Assembly: GCA_040397235.1 (NCBI GenBank)
Contig: JBBAWH010000002.1
Coordinates: forward strand, 62,001-126,000
Reading direction: 5' to 3'
Length of the DNA: 64,000 nt
Origin: Limnocylindrus sp040397235
GTDB lineage: Bacteria; Chloroflexota; Limnocylindria; Limnocylindrales; Limnocylindraceae
Both the position numbers and the translations under genes were made by a program. The notes under the pieces were generated by a model. It made no database searches. It was not told where the DNA came from and saw only the letters and a program-made list of their open reading frames with translations. Below, piece by piece: positions 17,314-23,552 of this stretch; the stretch's first letter is position 1, and every line of letters starts with the position of its first letter.

Positions 17314-17670
17314 ATGACAGGTCTCTGGTACGTCCTCGGTTTCGCAGGCGCAGGCGTCTCCTTCGTCTTCCTTACCATTGGCCTCGCCTGGCTGATCTCC
17401 CACCGCACGCGTGGCAGCCGCGGCAAGCAGGTTCCCTACGAGTCGGGCATCGACACGTACGGCGACACCCACGGACGCTTCGGCCTCTCCTTCTATCTTT
17501 ATGCACTCCTCTTCGTCGCCTTCGACGTCGAGATCATCTTCATCTACATCTGGGCGCTGAACTTCAAGGTGCTCTTGATGGACGGACTGATCTCCATGGC
17601 GATCTTCATCGGCGTGCTGCTTGTTGGCCTCGCTTACGCATGGCGCAAGGGGGTCCTCGCATGGCGATAA
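17314..17670 (+). CDS. nuoA: Complex I subunit NuoA
   Basis: Small membrane subunit of NADH:quinone oxidoreductase, near the junction of the membrane and peripheral arms. The 118-residue protein has three transmembrane helices and the family signature YESGIDTYGDTHGRF plus FYLYALLFVAFDVEIIFIY. The start has a strong GGGGGAG ribosome binding site 5 bases upstream. It is the first gene of the nuo operon; the nuoB start overlaps its end by 10 bases. Confidence 0.96.
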   Translation: MTGLWYVLGFAGAGVSFVFLTIGLAWLISHRTRGSRGKQVPYESGIDTYGDTHGRFGLSFYLYALLFVAFDVEIIFIYIWALNFKVLLMDGLISMAIFIGVLLVGLAYAWRKGVLAWR

Positions 17671-18368
17671 CGCGCGACCCGAAGTTCAGCAACCTCCCCG
17701 AGGTTCAGCCCGACGGCAGCGTTCAGCCGCCAGCAACCGTCGGCAACACGTTGTGGAGCACCAATGATCCGCGAGCGTACGGCGGACTACCGCTCGAGGC
17801 ACACCCGAACCTGGAGCTCGCGCGATACGACGCGACCGGCGAAGGCCGTGTCGATGATGCGCGATGGGGCGGCGCACTCTCCGCTATTCCGACGAAGGCT
17901 GACGTTGTGCTCGATCTGATTCGCGCCAATAGCTTGTGGCCGCTGCTCTCTGGGCTCGCCTGTTGTGCCATTGAGATGATGTCGACAGCAACGCCGAAAA
18001 ACGACATTGATCGCTGGGGCATGTTCCCGTTCCGTGCGAGCCCACGTCAGGCTGACGTGTTGATCGTTGCCGGAACGCTCACCACCAAGATGGCTGAACC
18101 ACTGATTCGTTTGTGGGAGCAGATGCCTGAACCGAAGTGGGTTGTTGCGATGGGCGACTGCACATGCTCTGGTGGACGCTACAAGCGCAGCTACTCCGTG
18201 GTGCAAGGAATCGATCGCGTGATGCCAGTCGATGTGTACATCCCTGGTTGCCCACCGCGACCGGAAGGGTTGATCTACGGAATGATGAAGTTGCAGCAGT
18301 TGATCAAAGATCGACGCGGCCACTGGCCAGAGCGCGCGATCGGTCCAACCGTTCCGAAGGGGATCTAA
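17661..18368 (+). CDS. nuoB: Complex I subunit NuoB with N-terminal extension
   Basis: NuoB carries cluster N2, the last iron-sulfur centre before quinone. The 235-residue product has all N2 ligands: C101 and C102 in GLACCAIEMM, C167 in MGDCTCSGG, and C197 in PGCPPRPE. The core starts near DVVLDLIRANSLWPL (81); the preceding 80 residues are an unusually long N-terminal extension of no recognised fold. ATG 17661 is inside the last codons of nuoA. Further upstream the frame is open but antiparallel to coding sense with nuoA, so it was not used. Confidence 0.95.
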   Translation: MAITRDPKFSNLPEVQPDGSVQPPATVGNTLWSTNDPRAYGGLPLEAHPNLELARYDATGEGRVDDARWGGALSAIPTKADVVLDLIRANSLWPLLSGLACCAIEMMSTATPKNDIDRWGMFPFRASPRQADVLIVAGTLTTKMAEPLIRLWEQMPEPKWVVAMGDCTCSGGRYKRSYSVVQGIDRVMPVDVYIPGCPPRPEGLIYGMMKLQQLIKDRRGHWPERAIGPTVPKGI

Positions 18369-18920
18369 GTGGATCGTCGTCTCGCTGCACTACTGCAAGA
18401 GAGGTTTGGCGAGCGACTCCTTACGCCTGTGCGCCAGCGATACGACGAGAGCGAAATTCGCGTTGCGCTCGCTGACGCAACCGACACGCTGCGCACGCTG
18501 CACGATGACGCATCGTTGCGATTCGAAATGCTAATTGATTTGTGCGGTGTCGACACCGGTGACGAGATGCAGGTTGTGTATCACCTTTCCTCGTCGACAA
18601 GTGGCGACTGGCTGCGCGTGATTGTGCCAGGACTTGATCGCACCGCGCCACGCATCGCATCGGCAACGTTCATGTGGCCAGGCGCCGAATGGATGGAGCG
18701 CGAGGCCTATGACATGTTCGGCATCATCTTCGAAGGGAACCGCGACCTGCGCCGCATCTACATGCCAGACGATTACCGCAGCTTCCCGCTGCGCAAGGAC
18801 TTCTATCTCGCCGATGATGCATCGCGCTCACCCGCCGCTGGCGTGCGCAACATGGAGCGCGCTGGAACACCGGCCGATGCAACCGCAGCAACCGTGTTGC
18901 GCAAGAGCCCAGGGGTATAG
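18369..18920 (+). CDS. nuoC: Complex I subunit NuoC (30 kDa)
   Basis: Peripheral-arm subunit that packs against NuoD and NuoB. The 183-residue product carries the family signature EWMEREAYDMFGIIFEGN followed by DLRRIYMPDDY and FPLRKDF. It uses a GTG start immediately after the nuoB stop with no gap. NuoC and NuoD are separate genes here, not fused. The 30 residues after the signature (about 150-183) look disordered. Confidence 0.95.
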   Translation: MDRRLAALLQERFGERLLTPVRQRYDESEIRVALADATDTLRTLHDDASLRFEMLIDLCGVDTGDEMQVVYHLSSSTSGDWLRVIVPGLDRTAPRIASATFMWPGAEWMEREAYDMFGIIFEGNRDLRRIYMPDDYRSFPLRKDFYLADDASRSPAAGVRNMERAGTPADATAATVLRKSPGV

Positions 18921-18922
18921 CG

Positions 18923-20134
18923 ATGACACAGCAGATGCGCCCATCGCTCGACGATCCACGCGTCGCAATTCCCGCGGATTCAACCTGGTACGAGCCAGCA
19001 CCAATCCCACAGACAGAGCGACAGGCGGAGTTCCTCACACTGCGCGATGGTGAGATGTTCGTGAACATGGGGCCGCAGCACCCATCAACGCACGGCGTGC
19101 TGCGCGTAATCATTAAGGTGAACGGCGAAAAAGTTATTGACCTTGATCCAGTGCTCGGCTACCTGCACCGTGGTGTCGAGAAGCTTTGCGAGAACGCCGA
19201 CTACCACTCGGCGATCTGCTACACAGATCCGCTGGAGTACGTGGCCTCACTCTTCTGCGAGGCGGCCCCCGTCGCCGCATTCGAGAAGCTGATGGATGTT
19301 GAGGTGCCACTCCGCGCGCAATACATCCGCGTGCTGACGATGGAGCTCAACCGCATCGCAAGCCACACCCTCTTCCAGGGTTGGATGGCACTCGACCTCG
19401 GCGGCATCACCCCGATCCTCTGGGCCTTCATTGAGCGCGACGAGATTGTCGACATGCTCGCCGCCCTCACCGGACAGAAGCTCCTCTACAACTACTACCG
19501 AATTGGTGGCGTGAACGGCGACCTCAACCACGAGTTCATGAGCCGCCTCGGCACCTGGATGAGCCGCGCCGCCGCGCAGATTGACTCCAACCTGGCCCTC
19601 ATCAACGAGAACGAGATCTTCGTGCGCCGCACCCGCGGCCTCGGGGTTCTCGATGCAAAGACAGCACTCAAGATGGGAGTGACGGGTCCGAACCTTCGGG
19701 CGAGCGGCGTCCCATACGACCTGCGCCGCGACCGCCCGTACCTCGTCTACCCAGCGCTCGAATTCGACGTGCCGACCCGCGACGAGGGTGACTCGCTGGC
19801 GCGCTACCTGGTGCGCATGGACGAGATCAAGCAGTCGATCCGCATCATCGATCAGGTGTTGCACGAGATGCCCGACGGCCCAGTGATGGCGAAGCTGCCG
19901 CGCCTACTTCGCCCGCGACCAGGCCGTGCATTCGGCGCCGTCGAGGGACCACGCGGCGTGTATGGCACCTATGCAATCAGCGACGGCACCGACCAGCCAT
20001 TCCGAATGCGCATCCACGACCCATCATTTGTGCACCTGCAACTTGTTGGGCCGCTCACCAAGGGAAACCTCATCGCCGACATCATGGCCGTCATGGCAAG
20101 CCTCGACCCGGTCATGGGCGGAGTTGACAAGTGA
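18923..20134 (+). CDS. nuoD: Complex I subunit NuoD (49 kDa)
   Basis: NuoD forms the quinone-binding cavity with NuoB. The 403-residue product shows NMGPQHPSTHGVLR, VLGYLHRGVEKLCEN, the DLGGITPILWAF region and FDVPTRDEGDSLARYLVRM, ending MASLDPVMGGVDK. Length is typical. R83 in LHRG-EKL is conserved and is a plausible target of the MidA methyltransferase encoded upstream. The gene lies 2 bases after nuoC and overlaps the nuoH start by four bases. Confidence 0.96.
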   Translation: MTQQMRPSLDDPRVAIPADSTWYEPAPIPQTERQAEFLTLRDGEMFVNMGPQHPSTHGVLRVIIKVNGEKVIDLDPVLGYLHRGVEKLCENADYHSAICYTDPLEYVASLFCEAAPVAAFEKLMDVEVPLRAQYIRVLTMELNRIASHTLFQGWMALDLGGITPILWAFIERDEIVDMLAALTGQKLLYNYYRIGGVNGDLNHEFMSRLGTWMSRAAAQIDSNLALINENEIFVRRTRGLGVLDAKTALKMGVTGPNLRASGVPYDLRRDRPYLVYPALEFDVPTRDEGDSLARYLVRMDEIKQSIRIIDQVLHEMPDGPVMAKLPRLLRPRPGRAFGAVEGPRGVYGTYAISDGTDQPFRMRIHDPSFVHLQLVGPLTKGNLIADIMAVMASLDPVMGGVDK

Positions 20135-21471
20135 GCGGCGCATCGATGGCCTGGAACCGCCTGACGCCAGCCGGCCGCGCACTCGCGGTGCTGCTCCCCG
20201 TGCTCGCAATTGGTGGCGGGCTGACGACCGTACTGCTCGCCACATTTGGCGGCGCTATTGCCGCAACGATCGGCGCGAACCTGCCGATCGTGCGCTTCCT
20301 CGTAGCTGCGGTCGTCACCTTCTTGATCTCGGTGCCAGTCGCATTCCTCTTGATCTATATGGAGATGAAGATCATTGCGCTCATGAACCTGCGTATCGGA
20401 CCCGATCGCATCGGCCCAGCGGGCGCAGTGATGAGCGTGGTGCACGGCCTTAAGGTGCTGATGAAGGAGGACTACACGCCACCAAGCGTCGACGTTCCAG
20501 TCTTCACGCTGGCACCAGTCGTTGTCTATCTCGCAAGCTTCATGACTCTGCTCGTCATTCCGTTTGCGCCAGAACTCACGAGCATGGGCTTTGAGCTCGG
20601 GCTCCTCTATTTCTTTGCGATTGGTGGGCTCAGCGTGGTTGGCTTGATGATGGCCGGCTGGTCGTCGTTCAATAAGTACTCACTGCTCGGCGGCATCCGC
20701 GCCGCAGCACAAGCGATCAGCTACGAGATTCCGCTGACGCTATCCGTCGTGGGGATCGTGATCCTGACCGGCACCCTTTCACTGCCGAAGATCGTCGCCG
20801 CACAAGACGGCTCGTTCCTTGACTGGTTCATCTTCCGCCAGCCACTTGCAGCAATCATCTTCTTTATCGCCATCACCGCCGAGGCAAACCGCACCCCGTT
20901 CGACAATGCCGAGGCTGACCAAGAGATCGTCGCCGGATTCGCCACCGAGTATTCCGGCATGCGCTTCGGATTCTTCTTCTTCGCGGAGTACGTCAACGTC
21001 TTCATCGTCTCGGCACTATTCAGCTCGGTCTTCCTCGGCGGATCTAACCCGCCGATTCACATTGACGTGAATCCACAGATCCTGATTGACCTGAGCGCGC
21101 TCGGCATTGGGTTGCCGCTCATTGCCGGACTCGCACCCGTTATCGGCACGCTACTGTTTGCGGCGCCACTCTGGTTTGCCAGCACACGTATTAAGGGATG
21201 GCAGGCGCTAGTTGGCGGATTCTTGATCTTCGGTGGCGTATCAACGGCGGCGATTGGCCTATGGGCCTTTGTGATGCTGCCGCCTGTCGCAAGCCTCATC
21301 TGGTTCTTGATCAAGACCTTCGCGCTCGTCTTCACCTTCGTCTGGATGCGCGGCACTCTGCCGCGTGCACGCATCGACCAGCTGATGGGCTTCGCCTGGA
21401 AGTGGCTCCTGCCAGCATCGCTGCTCAATATTTTTGCTACGGCATTCGCCGTACTGATTGCGGGGAGGTAG
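20131..21471 (+). CDS. nuoH: Complex I subunit NuoH, long form
   Basis: NuoH is the membrane subunit that closes the quinone channel and links to the proton path. The 446-residue protein is longer than usual (about 330-400). The signatures ERKIxA-like LIYMEMKIIALMNLRIGPDR, GWSSFNKYSLLGGIRAAAQ, ISYEIPL and AEANRTPFDNAEADQEIVAG are present, as is VWMRGTLPRARIDQLM near the end. The GTG at 20131 overlaps nuoD; an ATG at 20146 is an alternative. The extra length lies mainly in the N-terminal 50 residues and in hydrophobic loops near 290-360. Confidence 0.95.
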   Translation: MSGASMAWNRLTPAGRALAVLLPVLAIGGGLTTVLLATFGGAIAATIGANLPIVRFLVAAVVTFLISVPVAFLLIYMEMKIIALMNLRIGPDRIGPAGAVMSVVHGLKVLMKEDYTPPSVDVPVFTLAPVVVYLASFMTLLVIPFAPELTSMGFELGLLYFFAIGGLSVVGLMMAGWSSFNKYSLLGGIRAAAQAISYEIPLTLSVVGIVILTGTLSLPKIVAAQDGSFLDWFIFRQPLAAIIFFIAITAEANRTPFDNAEADQEIVAGFATEYSGMRFGFFFFAEYVNVFIVSALFSSVFLGGSNPPIHIDVNPQILIDLSALGIGLPLIAGLAPVIGTLLFAAPLWFASTRIKGWQALVGGFLIFGGVSTAAIGLWAFVMLPPVASLIWFLIKTFALVFTFVWMRGTLPRARIDQLMGFAWKWLLPASLLNIFATAFAVLIAGR

Positions 21472-21473
21472 CT

Positions 21474-22295
21474 ATGCCACGAATTCCTGGCGCCGGACTT
21501 CTCTCAGGGATGCGCCTCACGCTGACACGTTTCTTCCAGCCGAAGCGCACCGTGCTGTATCCAGAGGTGAAGCCCGACATCGCTCCGCGCAACCGCGGCC
21601 GACTCGAGCTCGTCACCGACGAACACGGCACGCTGAAGTGTGAGACCTGCTTCCAGTGCGCACAGGCGTGTCCGATCGAGTGCATCGACATGGGCGGCAC
21701 CGACACGAAGGGGCGCTTCGCGGTGCATTGGGGCCCCGGCGAGCAGTACGCCGAACGTCGCGAAGAGTCGGCGATGCGTCGCTCCGGGCGAACTGTTTCC
21801 GACGCAGCGGCAGCAACAGGGGCGACCATCAACATCGCGAAGGTTGATGAGATCCTCGAAGCGCACGACTACGACCCGCACCACATGCTCGCGATCCTTG
21901 AAGCGATTCAGGGGGCGTACGGCTACCTCCCTGTCGATGCGCTGAAGCGCGTTAGCGGCGCGACAGGTGCCTGGTACGCCATGGTCTACGGCACCGCCAC
22001 CTTCTATAAGCACCTCGCCTTTGAGCCAGGGGTGACCCGCTCGATCGCCGTCTGCCGCTGCGCCAACTGCCTCGTCTCGGGGGCGGGTTCGGTCATGGGC
22101 ACCCTCAGCTACGAGTTCGGCACCGAGTTCGGCCGAGCGATCCCATGGAGCAACCTGCGCCTCGAGTCGCTCCCAAACCACCTGCTCGGCGCCCCGTCCC
22201 CGCTAGTGGTCATCGATGGTGAGCCGCAGCGCGACCTGAGCGCCAAGAATGCCGCCAGCTGGGCCGCCGCCCTCGCTGGCAGGTACGCCGCATGA
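21474..22295 (+). CDS. NuoI N-terminal half fused to a NuoE domain
   Basis: The 273-residue chimera links two complex I subunits. Residues 1-72 match the first half of NuoI (MRLTLTRFFQPKRTVLYPEV, APRNRGRLEL) with one 4Fe-4S motif: C56, C59, C62 and C66 followed by Pro. The second NuoI motif is absent. Residues 120-273 match NuoE (ILEAIQGAYGYLPVDALKRV, MVYGTATFYKH). The first cysteine pair of the 2Fe-2S site is present (C194 and C199, plus C196). In the second pair both cysteines are gone: ESLPNHLLGAP has Ser232 and His236 where ECLGxC is expected. The frame is open with no internal stop, and neighbours overlap or abut, so a sequencing frameshift is unlikely. Confidence 0.85.
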   Translation: MPRIPGAGLLSGMRLTLTRFFQPKRTVLYPEVKPDIAPRNRGRLELVTDEHGTLKCETCFQCAQACPIECIDMGGTDTKGRFAVHWGPGEQYAERREESAMRRSGRTVSDAAAATGATINIAKVDEILEAHDYDPHHMLAILEAIQGAYGYLPVDALKRVSGATGAWYAMVYGTATFYKHLAFEPGVTRSIAVCRCANCLVSGAGSVMGTLSYEFGTEFGRAIPWSNLRLESLPNHLLGAPSPLVVIDGEPQRDLSAKNAASWAAALAGRYAA

Positions 22296-23551
22296 AGCGC
22301 CTGAACGCCCCTAAGGGTTGGAGCCAACTCCTGTTCGTGGCGCCGACCGAGCCGTGGGCGGCACTCCGCGCCGCCGCAGCCGCCGGGGCCGCTGGCACGA
22401 GCGCGACCCTGATCGCCGCCGGCCTGCGCGGTCACGGGGGAGGTGGCTTCCTCACGGGAGCGAAGTGGCAGGCGACCGCCGCCGAGCCAGCCAGCCAGCA
22501 CTACGCCGTGGCGAACGGCTACGAATCTGACCCGGCCGTCTTCACCAACCGCCTCCTCATGGAGGAGAACCCGCAGGGGATCGTTGAGGGGCTTGCCATC
22601 GCCGCCCTCACCGTGGGCGCCAGCGAGGCGTTCATCGCCGTGCGCGCCGAATACACCGAGGCGATCAAGCGACTCGAAGCGGTGATTGCCAACGCCGAAC
22701 GTGAGGGAGCCCTCGGCGCAACGCTGCTGGGCACCGGTCGCGAGCTGATCATCACCGTGCGCCCACTGCAGGGTTCCAGCATGATCGGCGAAGAGACCGT
22801 GTTGATGAAGGCGCTCGCTGGCAAGCGTGGCCAGCCAGAGCAGACCCCGCCATACCCATCAACGGTTGGCTATCTCGGCAAGCCAACGGCCGTGAACAAC
22901 GTCGCCACACTCGCCGCGGTGCCATGGATCCTGACCAACGGCGCAGAAGCCTTTGCCCAGATTGGCGACACGACACAGCCAGGGACGGTGCTCGTGCAGA
23001 TCAGCGGATCGGTCACGAACCCTGGCGTGCTCGAGGTGCCGACCGGTACGCCGCTCAACGAGATCATTGCGGCGGCGGGCGGCACCGCAAGCGGCGCGTC
23101 AATCAAGGCGCTGCTCGCTGGCGGGCCGACTGGCGGATTCATTCCCGCAAACCTCTTCGGCGGCACGCCCTATAGCGGCGCAGGGCTCAAGGGCGTCGGT
23201 GCGCACATCGGCTCAGGCGCGCTCCTGGCGCTTGACAGCTCCGTGGCCATCCCTGAGCTCGCCACCATGCTCACACGCTGGTGCGCCGACGAGGCGTGCG
23301 GCAAGACGATCCCATGCCGTATCGGCACACGCCGACTCGCCGAGATCGGCCAGCGCTTTGTGGATGGGCTCGCGGGCCCTGAAGATGCAGAGCGCCTGCA
23401 GAAGCTCGCCGCCGATGTTACCGATAGCGCCCTCTGCGCCCATGAGGCTCTGGCGCCAAACCCCCTTCTGACAGGAGTGCGATACTTTCCTTCTGAGTTT
23501 GGACCTGCGGGCGCCGTGCTGTCGGCAACGCCTACAAGCGGACGGAGCTAA
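22292..23551 (+). CDS. nuoF: NuoF-like subunit with altered cluster N3 and NADH/FMN site
   Basis: NuoF normally binds NADH, FMN and 4Fe-4S cluster N3. The 419-residue product keeps the glycine-rich FMN loop (GLRGHGGGGFLTGAKW, 44-59), GEETVLMKALAGKRG, LGKPTAVNNVATL and GGPTGGF. The motif NADExEPGTFKDR is changed to NGYESDPAVFTNR (75-87). The N3 site reads C336-GK-T339-IP-C342 with C382, so the middle cysteine of CxxCxxC is Thr. An extra cysteine, C331, lies nearby. The flavin fold is kept but canonical electron transfer through N3 may be impaired or use a different ligand. The start overlaps the NuoI/E gene by four bases. Confidence 0.88.
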   Translation: MKRLNAPKGWSQLLFVAPTEPWAALRAAAAAGAAGTSATLIAAGLRGHGGGGFLTGAKWQATAAEPASQHYAVANGYESDPAVFTNRLLMEENPQGIVEGLAIAALTVGASEAFIAVRAEYTEAIKRLEAVIANAEREGALGATLLGTGRELIITVRPLQGSSMIGEETVLMKALAGKRGQPEQTPPYPSTVGYLGKPTAVNNVATLAAVPWILTNGAEAFAQIGDTTQPGTVLVQISGSVTNPGVLEVPTGTPLNEIIAAAGGTASGASIKALLAGGPTGGFIPANLFGGTPYSGAGLKGVGAHIGSGALLALDSSVAIPELATMLTRWCADEACGKTIPCRIGTRRLAEIGQRFVDGLAGPEDAERLQKLAADVTDSALCAHEALAPNPLLTGVRYFPSEFGPAGAVLSATPTSGRS

Positions 23552-23552
23552 A

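Noticed and set aside
17292..17660. Upstream 123-codon extension of the nuoB frame
   Set aside because: It runs through nuoA in another frame and is Arg/His/Leu-rich. ATG 17661 is the plausible start.
21474..22295. NuoI/NuoE fusion as a frameshift artefact
   Set aside because: Both halves are in one frame with no stop, neighbours abut or overlap by four bases, and the missing second NuoI motif is not found in any frame of the 21700-21850 region.
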